The notes below the pieces were generated by a model. It was not told where the DNA came from and made no database searches. It saw only the letters and a list, made by a program, of their open reading frames with translations. A stretch of 64,000 nt of DNA from UBA5078 sp964538025 (GTDB lineage: Bacteria > Pseudomonadota > Gammaproteobacteria > Pseudomonadales > Pseudohongiellaceae), in the NCBI GenBank assembly GCA_964538025.1, contig CAZICZ010000002.1:1-64000 (forward strand). Reading direction: 5' to 3'. Numbering within the stretch: the stretch's first letter is position 1; each line of letters opens with the position of its first letter. Made by a program: the position numbers and the translations under genes. Below are positions 26,048-35,447 of this stretch, in pieces.

Positions 26048-27222
26048 CACTCTGTCTCCTCGTCGTCTTCGGCAAACCACAGACTGCCCTGATTATATAG
26101 CGCCTCGATGAGGGACGCGTGGGATTTGTCTGCCATCAGCACTGCGAGCCAATCGGGCTCCTCCGCCAGCGGGTCACACAGGACATCCAGGAGGGCGTTG
26201 AGCCCCGGCGGGCAGGGAAAGCTCTGCCCATCTGCAAACAGCGTCACCGCCGCGTCAGCACCGGCATAGGCAAACCGGGCACCCGGGTGGCGTGCGAGCG
26301 TCTCTCCCTGTTGCAGGCGCCTCTTGATCTGAGCGGCAGTGCGGGAGGACTCGGGCTCCAGAAGCTCCGGATACTTGGGCTGTGTCATCAGGCGCCCGAA
26401 GCTGCGCATGATTGTCGCCGGATCCTTCAGGTGTTTCTCTAGCAGCGACATCACATGGGCAACGGTATCGGGCCGGATCTCCCCGGGGTGCGCGGGCACC
26501 TGTGGCGTGAGATCCACGAAGCGACTGTCCTCTGGCAGGCTGTGGAGAAGGTCCTGGCCGAGGGCGTCTACCATTTCCGTCACGGAGGGAGCCCGAAAGC
26601 CGACGGAATAGGTCATCGACAGGCCAATCGAGACCCCGTAGTGGGCAATATTCGGTGGAATGTAGAGGATGTCCCCGGGCTCCAAGATCCATTCTTCCTC
26701 TGTCGTGAAGTCCTGCAACAGGCGAAGGGGCGTGTTGGGGAGCAGGGGGCTGCGGGCATCGGCATGCCCCCCGAGGCGCCAGAGTTTGCGGCCATGGCCC
26801 TGAATCAGAAATACGTCGTAATAGTCGAAATGCGGCCCGACGCCGCCGCCCTCGGCAGCAAGACTGATCATGATGTCGTCGATGCGCCACTGGGGAATAA
26901 ACCGGAACGCGGCCAGCATGGCGCGCACTCCTTCGTGCCACTGGTCGACGGCCTGAACCAGCAGGCTCCAGTGTGAGGTGGGCAACTTGCCCAGCGCTTT
27001 CTCGGTGAACGGGCCGTGGGACAGGCTCCACTGGGTGCCCTCGGCACAGGAGCGTACGAGGCGAGACTCAACCCCCTCTTCACACGCCAGACCGGCAAGT
27101 TCCTCCGGGCTGATCGGATCACGAAACGCACCGGTGCCCCGGATCAAGAGCGGTTTCTTCTGCCAGTAGTCCCGCAGGAAGACAGCAGCATCGAAGCTAG
27201 CGGGCAGCAGAGGTGGTATCAC
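26047..27222 (-). CDS. roxA: Ribosomal protein uL16 arginine hydroxylase RoxA (YcfD)
   Basis: JmjC-like 2-oxoglutarate/Fe(II) oxygenase that hydroxylates an arginine of ribosomal protein L16. 391 residues (E. coli 373). The iron ligands are visible as H131 and D133 (GPHFDYYDVFLIQ) and H194 (IAHYGVSIG), and the opening FLRDYWQKKPLLIRG is the family signature. The C-terminal third is the dimerisation and winged-helix region. It lies 26 bases downstream of purB in the nudJ-mnmA-hflD-purB series; the E. coli ycfD gene is also near this locus. Confidence 0.9.
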   Translation of the reverse strand: MIPPLLPASFDAAVFLRDYWQKKPLLIRGTGAFRDPISPEELAGLACEEGVESRLVRSCAEGTQWSLSHGPFTEKALGKLPTSHWSLLVQAVDQWHEGVRAMLAAFRFIPQWRIDDIMISLAAEGGGVGPHFDYYDVFLIQGHGRKLWRLGGHADARSPLLPNTPLRLLQDFTTEEEWILEPGDILYIPPNIAHYGVSIGLSMTYSVGFRAPSVTEMVDALGQDLLHSLPEDSRFVDLTPQVPAHPGEIRPDTVAHVMSLLEKHLKDPATIMRSFGRLMTQPKYPELLEPESSRTAAQIKRRLQQGETLARHPGARFAYAGADAAVTLFADGQSFPCPPGLNALLDVLCDPLAEEPDWLAVLMADKSHASLIEALYNQGSLWFAEDDEETE

Positions 27223-27248
27223 GGGACAAAATTCCTTGCATGCAGCGC

Positions 27249-28625
27249 TTAAATTTTTCGAGCCTGCGCGATCGCATTGCCGATGTAATTCTCGGGCCGC
27301 AGGCGACGCAGCTGTGCCTTGCCTTCTTCGGGAATGTCGAGACTGTCGACAAATTGTTCCAGTACCTGTTGATTGATTTTCTGGCCACGGGTCAGCGCCT
27401 TGAGTTTTTCATAGGGCTGTTCGACCTTGTAGCGTCGCATCACCGTCTGAATCGGTTCGGCCAACACTTCCCAGCTGGCATCAAGGTCGGCCAGCAGCGT
27501 GCTGGGGGCGATCGAGAGCTTGCTCAGCCCCTTCAGGGTGGCGTGGTAGGCGATCACACTGTGTGCGAATCCGACACCGATATTGCGCAGCACGGTAGAG
27601 TCGGTGAGGTCGCGTTGCCAGCGGGAGATCGGCAGTTTTTCTGCCATGTGTTGCATCACGGCATTGCCGATGCCGAGATTCCCTTCCGAGTTTTCAAAGT
27701 CGATCGGGTTGACCTTGTGGGGCATGGTGGAGGATCCCACTTCGCCCGCGATGGTTTTCTGCTTGAAATAGCCGAGGGAGATGTAGCCCCACACATCGCG
27801 GTCCAGATCGATCAGGATGGTATTGAATCGGCACAGTGCGGAAAATAGTTCCGCAATGTAGTCGTGGGGCTCGATCTGTGTCGTATAGGGGTTCCAGACC
27901 AGGCCGAGGGACTCGACAAACTGGCGGGCATTCGCCTGCCAGTCTATATCCGGATAGGCACTCAGGTGCGCATTGTAATTGCCGACGGCGCCGTTGATCT
28001 TTCCCAGGATGTCATTGGCGGCAAACTGGGCGTACTGGCGCTCCAGACGCGCCACCACGTTGGCGAATTCCTTGCCGACGGTGGTAGGAGAGGCTGTCTG
28101 GCCATGAGTGCGCGAGAGCAAAGGCTGTTCGGCATGCTCGTGGGCGAGCGTGCGCAATGCGTCGATCACCTGTCGCATGAGCGGCAGCATGACCTCGTCG
28201 CGACCTTCTCTGAGCATCAGGGCGTAGGAAAGATTATTGATATCCTCCGAGGTGCAGGCGAAATGCACAAACTCCATCTGCGTCGCAAGATCGGGATGCG
28301 CACTGACCTTTTCTTTCAGAAAATATTCGACAGCTTTAACGTCGTGGTTGGTCGTGGCCTCTATCTCTTTCACCCGTTGCGCGTCCGCCAGTGAAAACGA
28401 GGTAATCACTGATTCCAGGAGGGCATTGCCGGCAGCGCTGATGGGAGGTGCTTCCGTGATCTGTGGGTGCGCAGCCAGACATTGCAGCCAGCGGACTTCC
28501 ACCAGAACCCGATAGCGAATCAAAGCAAACTCGCTGAAATACGCGCCAAGCGCGTCGGCCTTGTTGCGGTAACGTCCGTCGATGGGGGAGATGGCAGTAA
28601 GGCCAGTCAAGGGCAGTGCAGTCAT
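27249..28625 (-). CDS. purB: Adenylosuccinate lyase
   Basis: Catalyses two steps of purine synthesis: SAICAR to AICAR, and adenylosuccinate to AMP. 458 residues (E. coli 456). The flexible catalytic loop SSTMPHKVNPIDFENSEGN, the histidine motif RTHGQTASPTTVGKEFAN and the opening LTAISPIDGRYRNK are all present. It lies 23 bases after hflD, preserving the gene order nudJ-mnmA-hflD-purB known from many gammaproteobacteria. The ATG at 28625 agrees with the E. coli start. Confidence 0.95.
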   Translation of the reverse strand: MTALPLTGLTAISPIDGRYRNKADALGAYFSEFALIRYRVLVEVRWLQCLAAHPQITEAPPISAAGNALLESVITSFSLADAQRVKEIEATTNHDVKAVEYFLKEKVSAHPDLATQMEFVHFACTSEDINNLSYALMLREGRDEVMLPLMRQVIDALRTLAHEHAEQPLLSRTHGQTASPTTVGKEFANVVARLERQYAQFAANDILGKINGAVGNYNAHLSAYPDIDWQANARQFVESLGLVWNPYTTQIEPHDYIAELFSALCRFNTILIDLDRDVWGYISLGYFKQKTIAGEVGSSTMPHKVNPIDFENSEGNLGIGNAVMQHMAEKLPISRWQRDLTDSTVLRNIGVGFAHSVIAYHATLKGLSKLSIAPSTLLADLDASWEVLAEPIQTVMRRYKVEQPYEKLKALTRGQKINQQVLEQFVDSLDIPEEGKAQLRRLRPENYIGNAIAQARKI

Positions 28626-28648
28626 GTCATGTTCCTAACAGGGTCAAA

Positions 28649-29341
28649 TTAATGTAGCGTCATGAGCGAGCGGCGGATGCTCGCGACGCTGTCCCGGATT
28701 CGCCGTTTGTAAATAAAAAGATGCCACCGGCGCCCTCCCAGCTGATGCCAGAGCATGGCCGAGCGGATGCCTGCGAGCAGCAGCGCACGGATCTGGTCCG
28801 CGACGTTCTGGTTCCGCAAATGTTCAACATTGCCCTTCACATGAATGCGAAACGACAGTTTACTGATGGTGTCCTGATAAAGAGCCGCGAGCACTGCGAA
28901 ATCATATTCGTCGGACTTCTGCGAAGGCGCCAGTGGGTTTTCCCCCGGCTCGAGCTCTTCTCTGTCCAGAAACAGGGTGTGGCGCTGCAGCATGCGCTGA
29001 CGAATGATTGTCTGCATGGCAGGGACGCCCATTAACTGTTGCTGCAACACGCTCATGCCTAACACATATTTCATGGCATCGGCGAACTCCTGCATGCCGC
29101 TGCCGTCTAGTGCTTTCTGCAAGGCGGCCAAGCCGCTGCGGTAGCGGGAAATGTCCGGGTACACATCGGCGACGGTATCGGGGTCGGTCACCAGTAGGGG
29201 ATCGATGCAGGCTCGGATCTGTGCGGCATCCGCTTTGCCGGTATGTGCGAGTGTGTGCACCAGTTGTGCACATTGCAGCGTGACGGCCAAGGCAATCGTG
29301 CGGTGGTCCCAGTCGCTGAAACTAGCGGATGAACTGTTCAA
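28649..29341 (-). CDS. hflD: High frequency lysogenization protein HflD homologue
   Basis: Peripheral inner-membrane protein of about 230 residues; in E. coli HflD affects lambda CII stability and its cellular role is not well defined. The mostly helical sequence (TIALAVTLQCAQLVHTLA; YVLGMSVLQQQLMG; IRALLLAGIRSAMLWHQLGG) and the position between mnmA and purB identify it. The start I favour is TTG 29341, inside the last codons of mnmA, because GGGAGG stands eight bases upstream; an ATG at 29383 would lie deeper within mnmA and lacks such a site. Confidence 0.85.
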   Translation of the reverse strand: MNSSSASFSDWDHRTIALAVTLQCAQLVHTLAHTGKADAAQIRACIDPLLVTDPDTVADVYPDISRYRSGLAALQKALDGSGMQEFADAMKYVLGMSVLQQQLMGVPAMQTIIRQRMLQRHTLFLDREELEPGENPLAPSQKSDEYDFAVLAALYQDTISKLSFRIHVKGNVEHLRNQNVADQIRALLLAGIRSAMLWHQLGGRRWHLFIYKRRIRDSVASIRRSLMTLH

Positions 29342-30452
29342 TGACGGCGCCTCCCAAACACACTTCTCCCGCATAAAACACAATGGTCTGGCCCGGTGTC
29401 ACCGCCCGCTGCGGTGCATCGAACTGAACGTGCACACCCCCGTCTGCATGCGCGCTCACAACACATGCCTGATCTGCCTGTCTGTACCGAATTTTCGCCA
29501 TGCAGCGAAGGGGCAGTTCCGGTGCAGGCGCGTTGATCCAGGCCAGCTGTCCGGCTACCAGCGCACTGGAGAACAGATGCGGATTGTCGTTGCCCTGCGC
29601 GACCAGAAGGACGTTGCGCGCAAGGTCCTTGCCGACGACATACCACGGCGCCTCGGAATACTTTTCCAGACCACCGATACCGAGTCCCTGTCGCTGGCCA
29701 TAGGTGTGGTACATGAGGCCATGATGCCTGCCGATAATCTCACCGTCCACGGTTTCGATGTCGCCGGGCTGGGCGGGAAGATAACGCTGCAAAAAATCCT
29801 TGAATTTGCGTTCACCGATAAAGCAGATGCCGGTGCTGTCCTTCTTGTCGTGCGTGATAAAGCCGTGTTTTGCCGCCAGGGAACGCACGTCACTCTTTGC
29901 AAGGTCGCCGACCGGAAAGAGGCTGCGGGCGAGGCTCTGTTCGTTGACCGCGCTAAGGAAATAACTTTGGTCCTTGTTGTCGTCCAGACCCTTGAGTAGC
30001 AGTGTCCGCGTGCCGGTGGCGCTGTGCTCGTCGCGACGGCGCACATAGTGCCCGGTGGCAATGCAGTCGGCACCCAGCACTGTTGCATAGTCCAAAAACG
30101 CTTTGAACTTGATCTCCCGATTACACAGGATATCGGGGTTAGGGGTGCGGCCCGCCCGGTATTCCTGAATAAAGTGCTCGAACACATTGTCCCAGTATTC
30201 AGCGGCAAAATTGGCGGTATGCAGTGTCAGACCAAGTCGACGGCAGACGGATTCCGCGTCCGCCAGATCGGCTTTGGCGGTGCAATATTCCGTGTCATCG
30301 TCCTCTTCCCAGTTTTTCATGAACAGGCCTTCGACCTGATAACCCTGCTCCTGGAGCAACAGGGCGGCGACGGACGAGTCGACGCCGCCGGACATGCCCA
30401 CGATGACGCGGGTCTGCTCTGGACGGGAGGGGTGGAGAGAGGGTGTTGGCAT
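29322..30452 (-). CDS. mnmA: tRNA 2-thiouridylase MnmA
   Basis: Installs the 2-thio group on U34 of tRNA-Lys, Glu and Gln, with sulfur delivered through TusBCD and TusE (genes at 50-52 kb in this window). The ATP-pyrophosphatase loop VGMSGGVDSSVAALLL is at about residues 17-32, the catalytic cysteine in NPDILCNREIKF and the persulfide cysteine in TGICFIGERKF. 376 residues is the usual length. It overlaps the start of hflD by 20 bases and follows nudJ by 47 bases. Confidence 0.95.
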   Translation of the reverse strand: MPTPSLHPSRPEQTRVIVGMSGGVDSSVAALLLQEQGYQVEGLFMKNWEEDDDTEYCTAKADLADAESVCRRLGLTLHTANFAAEYWDNVFEHFIQEYRAGRTPNPDILCNREIKFKAFLDYATVLGADCIATGHYVRRRDEHSATGTRTLLLKGLDDNKDQSYFLSAVNEQSLARSLFPVGDLAKSDVRSLAAKHGFITHDKKDSTGICFIGERKFKDFLQRYLPAQPGDIETVDGEIIGRHHGLMYHTYGQRQGLGIGGLEKYSEAPWYVVGKDLARNVLLVAQGNDNPHLFSSALVAGQLAWINAPAPELPLRCMAKIRYRQADQACVVSAHADGGVHVQFDAPQRAVTPGQTIVFYAGEVCLGGAVIEQFIR

Positions 30453-30499
30453 GATGACGCTTTCTTCGCAAGCCGGGGTGCGGTGACCGGGGCCGACAA

Positions 30500-30946
30500 T
30501 TACAGGGTTGTGATGACCTCGAGTGGGTAACGGATTCCCCGGAGGTAATCGTCAATCACTCGCAAAACCACCGGGCTTCGCATCTGCTCCCGGCGCTCCT
30601 CCAGTTCTTCGCGGCTGAGCCACAGCGCTCTGACAATGCCGCTGTCCAGTGACCGATGTGCATGATGGCGCACCGGGGTCGCAATAAAGCAGCTGCGGAC
30701 ATAGCAGATATTCTCGCGTGAGGAGGTTTGCTGATAAAGCCCGAGGAATCCTGTCAGGGCGACTTCCCACGCGGTTTCTTCCAGGGTTTCCCGAAGGGCT
30801 CCTTCTAGCAGGCTTTCATTGGCTTCCAGGTGGCCAGCGGGCTGGTTGTAGACCAGTTCCCCGTTCACCCGTTCCTCCACCATCAGAAAACGGCCCGCTT
30901 GTTCGACCACCGTGGCGACGGTTTTGTGGGGTAGCCATTGACTCAT
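30500..30946 (-). CDS. nudJ: NUDIX hydrolase NudJ
   Basis: Phosphatase of 148 residues. In E. coli, NudJ removes phosphate from nucleoside tri- and diphosphates and from HMP-pyrophosphate. The NUDIX box is GHLEANESLLEGALRETLEET with the metal-binding glutamates, preceded by LVYNQPA as in NudJ, and the ending RYPLEVI also matches. Position directly before mnmA supports the assignment. ATG 30946 aligns with the E. coli N-terminus; a GTG at 31030 in the same frame gives 28 extra residues without family likeness. Divergent from moaC. Confidence 0.85.
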   Translation of the reverse strand: MSQWLPHKTVATVVEQAGRFLMVEERVNGELVYNQPAGHLEANESLLEGALRETLEETAWEVALTGFLGLYQQTSSRENICYVRSCFIATPVRHHAHRSLDSGIVRALWLSREELEERREQMRSPVVLRVIDDYLRGIRYPLEVITTL

Positions 30947-31109
30947 TGCACCCAGGGACTCCGCAGAACTCAACAAGGGCGCAATCCTACCGTAAAAACG
31001 CCAGAATTGCTTCCCGAGACACCGGGACACGCCAAGGCTTCATGCCGAACACCAAACTGTGGATAATAGCCCGCTCATTGAACGCCTGAGGGCACACGGA
31101 GACATTACG

Positions 31110-31604
31110 ATGGGGCAATTGACGCATGTGGATGAGCAGGGAAATGCCCGCATGGTGGATGTAAGCGGAAAGGACGCGACCATCCGCATTGCCACAGCCA
31201 GCGCCTGTGTGGCCATGCAGCCCGAAACGCTGCGCCTGATTCTCAGTGGCTCCCACAAGAAAGGCGATGTCCTCGCCGTCGCCCGAATCGCAGGTATTCA
31301 GGCCGCGAAAAAAACGCCCGATCTGATTCCGCTGTGCCACCCGCTCATGCTCACCTCAGTGGTCGTCGATTTTGAGATCGATGAACCTGCTTCCCGTGTC
31401 CACATATACGCAACCTGCCGTCTGGAAGGAAAGACCGGCGTGGAGATGGAGGCCCTGACGGCAGTCTCGGTCGCCGCCCTGACGCTCTACGACATGTGCA
31501 AGGCCGTGGACAAGGGCATGGTCATCGAGAACATTTGCCTGCGGGAAAAACAGGGCGGCAAGTCCGGGCATTATCTTCGTCGAGAGTCGGAAGTTTCCGC
31601 ATAG
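31110..31604 (+). CDS. moaC: Cyclic pyranopterin monophosphate synthase MoaC
   Basis: Second half of the first stage of molybdenum cofactor synthesis: it turns the MoaA product into cyclic pyranopterin monophosphate. 164 residues with GQLTHVDEQGNARMVDVS at the start, KGDVLAVARIAGIQAAKKT, DLIPLCHPL and KTGVEMEALTAVSVAALT, all diagnostic. ATG 31110 follows GGAG and matches the E. coli start; the frame is open for 51 bases more. First of moaC-moaD-moaE; moaA and moaB are not in the window. Confidence 0.95.
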   Translation: MGQLTHVDEQGNARMVDVSGKDATIRIATASACVAMQPETLRLILSGSHKKGDVLAVARIAGIQAAKKTPDLIPLCHPLMLTSVVVDFEIDEPASRVHIYATCRLEGKTGVEMEALTAVSVAALTLYDMCKAVDKGMVIENICLREKQGGKSGHYLRRESEVSA

Positions 31605-31612
31605 GACGCCAT

Positions 31613-31867
31613 ATGCTGACAGTGCATTATTTTGCAAGCCTGCGGGAAACCCTGGGGCTTTCCCAGGAAACGCTGAGCCTGCCGTCGGCCGGCATGAGCG
31701 TCGCTGATCTGATCGCCCATCTGGTATGCGAGCATGGTGATTCCTGGTCCCTGCTGGAGGACAGCAGCCGGGTATTGGTTGCCGTGGACAAGACTGTCGT
31801 GGACCGGCAACACCGTCTGCAGGGCCAGGAAGAAGTCGCGTTCTTTCCCCCCATGACCGGAGGCTAG
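31613..31867 (+). CDS. moaD: Molybdopterin synthase sulfur-carrier subunit MoaD
   Basis: Ubiquitin-like sulfur carrier of 84 residues ending in the required Gly-Gly, which is adenylated and converted to a thiocarboxylate. The start MLTVHYFASLRETLGL and the end EVAFFPPMTGG are typical. It lies eight bases after moaC and two bases before moaE, with which it forms the heterotetrameric molybdopterin synthase. Confidence 0.93.
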   Translation: MLTVHYFASLRETLGLSQETLSLPSAGMSVADLIAHLVCEHGDSWSLLEDSSRVLVAVDKTVVDRQHRLQGQEEVAFFPPMTGG

Positions 31868-31869
31868 CC

Positions 31870-32337
31870 ATGATCAGCGTCCAGACAGAGGATTTTGATA
31901 TTGCTGCTCTGTACGCCGTGCTGCGACAGGAAGCCCAGAATGCAGGCGCGATTGCGAGCTTCACCGGTCTGGTGCGGGAGTTCTACGAACCCGAGGACAG
32001 GGGGCATAAGGACGCGGTCCGCACGTTAACGCTGGAACATTACCCCGGCATGACGGAAAAAGCGCTCGAAGAAATACTGGCACAGGCGCAGGCGCGCTGG
32101 GACGTGCTGGCGGCCCGGGTGATTCACCGGGTCGGTGAACTGCAGGCCGGAGACCAGATCGTTTATGTCGGTATTGCGAGCACCCACCGGGGCGACGCCT
32201 TCGCGGCCGCGGAATTCATCATGGACTACCTCAAGACCCGCGCCCCGTTCTGGAAGAAGCAGACGGCAGGGGAGCACTCCGAGTGGATTGAAAGTCGCGC
32301 CAGTGACGAATCCGCTCTGTCGCGCTGGCAACGCTAA
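31870..32337 (+). CDS. moaE: Molybdopterin synthase catalytic subunit MoaE
   Basis: Catalytic subunit of 155 residues that transfers sulfur from the MoaD thiocarboxylate onto cyclic pyranopterin monophosphate. AIASFTGLVREF, LTLEHYPGMTEKALEEI, VIHRVGELQAGDQIVYVG, STHRGDAFAAAEFIMDYLK and the active-site lysine region APFWKKQ are recognisable. Last gene of moaCDE; it converges with rluE, eight bases away. Confidence 0.95.
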   Translation: MISVQTEDFDIAALYAVLRQEAQNAGAIASFTGLVREFYEPEDRGHKDAVRTLTLEHYPGMTEKALEEILAQAQARWDVLAARVIHRVGELQAGDQIVYVGIASTHRGDAFAAAEFIMDYLKTRAPFWKKQTAGEHSEWIESRASDESALSRWQR

Positions 32338-32345
32338 TCCCGTCC

Positions 32346-32885
32346 TTAGACGGTCAGGACCCGGTATTCCCCCGGCGCCAGTCCCGTCAGATCCCACTCC
32401 CCAATCCGCCAACGAATCAGCCGCAAGGTGGGAAACCCCACGGCGGCAGTCATTCTTCTGACCTGACGATTGCGCCCCTCAAACAGTGTCAATGCAAGCC
32501 AGGACGTCGGAATGTGTTGACGTTGGCGGATAGGCGGGTTGCGGGGCCAGAGCATCGGCTCGGTCAGGCGTTCCGCTTTCGCTGGACGGGTAGGGCCGTC
32601 ATTGAGGGTAACGCCGGAGCAAAGCGCCGACAGGGCCTCTTCGGAGATATCACCCTCTACCTGCGCCCAATAGACTTTCCCCATCTTGTGCCGCGGATCG
32701 CTGATGCGTGATTGCCAGCGACCATCGTCCGTCAACATCAGGAGTCCTTCCGAATCCCTGTCAAGACGACCTGCGGGGTAAAAGCCCTTGAGGGGGATGT
32801 AATCTGCCAAGGTTTTACGGCCTTCCTGGTCCGTAAATTGGGAGAGAACGTCGTAAGGTTTGTTAAACAAAATGACGCGGGACAT
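32346..32885 (-). CDS. rluE: 23S rRNA pseudouridine(2457) synthase RluE
   Basis: RsuA-family pseudouridine synthase of 179 residues without the N-terminal S4 domain. The catalytic aspartate is in GRLDRDSEGLL, preceded by NKPYDVLSQFTDQEGRKTLAD; LWPRNPPIRQRQHIPTSWL and the final EGRNRQVRRMTAAVGFPTLRLIR are specific to RluE. ATG 32885 is the sensible start; an upstream extension of 19 codons has no family likeness. Convergent with moaE and divergent from icd. Confidence 0.88.
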   Translation of the reverse strand: MSRVILFNKPYDVLSQFTDQEGRKTLADYIPLKGFYPAGRLDRDSEGLLMLTDDGRWQSRISDPRHKMGKVYWAQVEGDISEEALSALCSGVTLNDGPTRPAKAERLTEPMLWPRNPPIRQRQHIPTSWLALTLFEGRNRQVRRMTAAVGFPTLRLIRWRIGEWDLTGLAPGEYRVLTV

Positions 32886-33101
32886 GCCCTGGTTTCCTGC
32901 AAAAAGGAGTGAAAAGCGCGCGGAGGCAGTCCGTGGCGCCATGGTCTGGCGGCTATTCTAACAAACCGCTGGCTGCTATAATCCGGCGCAGAAATTGGCG
33001 TGTGCGAGGCATGCGCCTCCCCGCAGTGTAGAGATCTGACTCCCCCAATCCCGCCACTGAAACCCTCTGGTGAATCCGGATTACCACATCAAGGAATAAC
33101 T

Positions 33102-35327
33102 ATGACGAATGCTCCAACGATTATTTACACCATTACTGATGAAGCGCCGGCACTGGCCACCTATTCCCTGCTGCCTATCATCCAGGCGTTTGCGAAACCC
33201 GCCGGTGTCAATGTGGAGACCAAGGATATTTCATTGGCTGGCCGAATTCTTGCCAATTTTCCGGAGCATCTTAGCCCGCAACAGCGCCAGTCGGATGACC
33301 TGGCCGAGTTGGGGACCTTGGCGCAGACGCCCGAGGCCAACATCATCAAGTTGCCCAACATCAGCGCCTCCATTCCACAATTGCAGGCAGCCATCAAGGA
33401 GCTTCAGGAGCACGGCTATGCTGTGCCAGAGTATCCTGCAGATCCCAAGAATGACGCCGAAAAGGAAATCAAGGCACGCTATGCCAAGGTCCTTGGGAGC
33501 GCAGTGAACCCGGTGTTGCGTGAAGGCAACTCGGATCGTCGCGTGGCAGCCCCGGTAAAGGAATATGCTCGCAAGAATCCTCACTCAATGGGGAAATGGA
33601 GTCCGGACTCGAAATCTCACGTTGCTCATATGGCCGATGGGGATTTTTATTCCAGCGAAAAATCCTATGTCGCTCCCAAGGCAGGGAGCGTCAAGATCGA
33701 GTTTGCAGGCAAGGATGGCAGCATCACCGTGCTGAAGGAAAATACGGCCCTGCAGGCGGGAGAGGTTATCGATGCGGCGGTCATGAGCTGCAAGGCGCTT
33801 CGTGCATTCTATGCAGATCAGATTGCCGACGCGAAGGCGCAGGGTGTTTTGCTGTCCCTGCACCTGAAAGCCACCATGATGAAAGTGTCCGACCCGATCA
33901 TGTTTGGTCACGCCGTCAACGTCTATTATGCCGATGTCTTCGCCAAGTATGCAGATGTGTTCGCGTCCATCGGTGTTGATCAGGCCAATGGCATTGGAGA
34001 TGTCTACGCAAAGATCAAGCAATTGCCAGCCGAGCAGCAGGCTCGGATCGAAGCCGATCTGAAAGCCGTCTACGAGACACGTCCCGCATTGGCGATGGTG
34101 GATTCGGACAAGGGCATTACAAATCTGCACGTCCCCAGCGATGTGATTGTTGATGCTTCCATGCCAGCGGCCATTCGCGCGTCTGGACAGATGTGGGGGC
34201 CGGATGGCAAGTTGCACGACACAAAGGCGATGATCCCCGATCGCTGCTACGCAGGCATTTATCAGGAAACCATTGCGTTCTGCAAAAAGCACGGCGCCTT
34301 TGATGTCAGCACCATGGGCAGCGTCTCCAATGTGGGGCTGATGGCGCAGAAAGCTGAAGAATACGGGTCTCACGACAAGACGTTCAAGATCCCGGCGGAT
34401 GGAGCTGTGCGCGTCATCGACGACGCCGGTGTCCTTATTTTTGAACACACGGTCGAGCAAGGCGATATTTGGCGTATGTGCCAGACGAAGGACCTGCCTA
34501 TCCAGGACTGGGTAAAGCTCGCGGTCACGCGCGCACGCGCTACTCAAACGCCCGCCGTCTTCTGGCTTGATGAAAGCCGTGCGCACGATGTCCAGCTCAT
34601 TGCCAAGGTGAAACAGTATTTGCCGGCCCATGACACCCAGGGTCTGGAGATACTTATCAAATCCCCTGTGGAGGCGATTCGGTTTTCACTGGAACGCATT
34701 CGCGAAGGAAAAGACACCATTTCAGTTACCGGTAACGTGTTGCGTGACTATTTGACCGACCTGTTCCCCATTCTTGAACTGGGGACCAGCGCGAAGATGC
34801 TGTCGATCGTGCCCTTGCTGGCAGGTGGCGGCCTTTTTGAAACCGGCGCCGGCGGTTCTGCCCCCAAGCACGTGCAGCAATTCGTCGAAGAGGGACATCT
34901 GCGATGGGATTCCCTCGGCGAGTTTCTGGCGCTTGCGGTATCACTGGAGGACTTGGGATTTAAAACCGGCAACAGCAAGGCGCTGGTGCTCGCCGACACA
35001 CTGAACACGGCGACAGGACTTTTCTTGGACAACGATAAATCCCCTACGCGCAAAGTGGGGCAATTGGATAACCGCGGAAGTCATTTTTATCTGGCGCTCT
35101 ACTGGGCCCAGGCGCTGGCTGCGCAGACCAAGGATGCGGACCTGAAGCAAAAATTCAGCGGGCTTGCCGCCACTCTGTCAGCCAAAGAGGCTGAAATCGT
35201 GGCGCAGCTGAACGGTGTTCAAGGGAAGGCGGTGGATATTGGGGGCTACTATCAGCCCGACAATGTGAAAGCGTCTGCCGCCATGCGGCCGAGCGCAATC
35301 CTCAACGAGGCCTTGGCCAGCATTTGA
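33102..35327 (+). CDS. icd: NADP-dependent isocitrate dehydrogenase, monomeric type
   Basis: TCA-cycle enzyme converting isocitrate to 2-oxoglutarate with NADP. The 741-residue length and segments such as YTITDEAPALATYSLLPII, NPVLREGNSDRRVAAPVK, HSMGKWSPDSKSHVAHM and FYADQIADAKAQGVLLSLHL identify the large monomeric form (IDH-II of Azotobacter and Vibrio), unrelated in length to the E. coli dimeric enzyme. AAGGA precedes ATG 33102; a longer reading from 33000 gives only a non-conserved, proline-rich leader. Position beside cspD-clpS-clpA is the same as in pseudomonads. Confidence 0.93.
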   Translation: MTNAPTIIYTITDEAPALATYSLLPIIQAFAKPAGVNVETKDISLAGRILANFPEHLSPQQRQSDDLAELGTLAQTPEANIIKLPNISASIPQLQAAIKELQEHGYAVPEYPADPKNDAEKEIKARYAKVLGSAVNPVLREGNSDRRVAAPVKEYARKNPHSMGKWSPDSKSHVAHMADGDFYSSEKSYVAPKAGSVKIEFAGKDGSITVLKENTALQAGEVIDAAVMSCKALRAFYADQIADAKAQGVLLSLHLKATMMKVSDPIMFGHAVNVYYADVFAKYADVFASIGVDQANGIGDVYAKIKQLPAEQQARIEADLKAVYETRPALAMVDSDKGITNLHVPSDVIVDASMPAAIRASGQMWGPDGKLHDTKAMIPDRCYAGIYQETIAFCKKHGAFDVSTMGSVSNVGLMAQKAEEYGSHDKTFKIPADGAVRVIDDAGVLIFEHTVEQGDIWRMCQTKDLPIQDWVKLAVTRARATQTPAVFWLDESRAHDVQLIAKVKQYLPAHDTQGLEILIKSPVEAIRFSLERIREGKDTISVTGNVLRDYLTDLFPILELGTSAKMLSIVPLLAGGGLFETGAGGSAPKHVQQFVEEGHLRWDSLGEFLALAVSLEDLGFKTGNSKALVLADTLNTATGLFLDNDKSPTRKVGQLDNRGSHFYLALYWAQALAAQTKDADLKQKFSGLAATLSAKEAEIVAQLNGVQGKAVDIGGYYQPDNVKASAAMRPSAILNEALASI

Positions 35328-35447
35328 TGCAGGGTCCGTCAGAGTCGTTGAGAGAGTTCTGGATGCCCTTTGCCGCCAGCGTGAGGGAAAGGGCGTTTCA
35401 GAGATTTGCTTGCCTGAAAATGTATCGTCGTGTCCAGAAAGCAGAGT

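Noticed and set aside
35365..35394. Inverted repeat GCCCTTT ... AAAGGGC downstream of icd.
   Set aside because: Seven-base stem with a 16-base loop and no T run; too weak to call a terminator.
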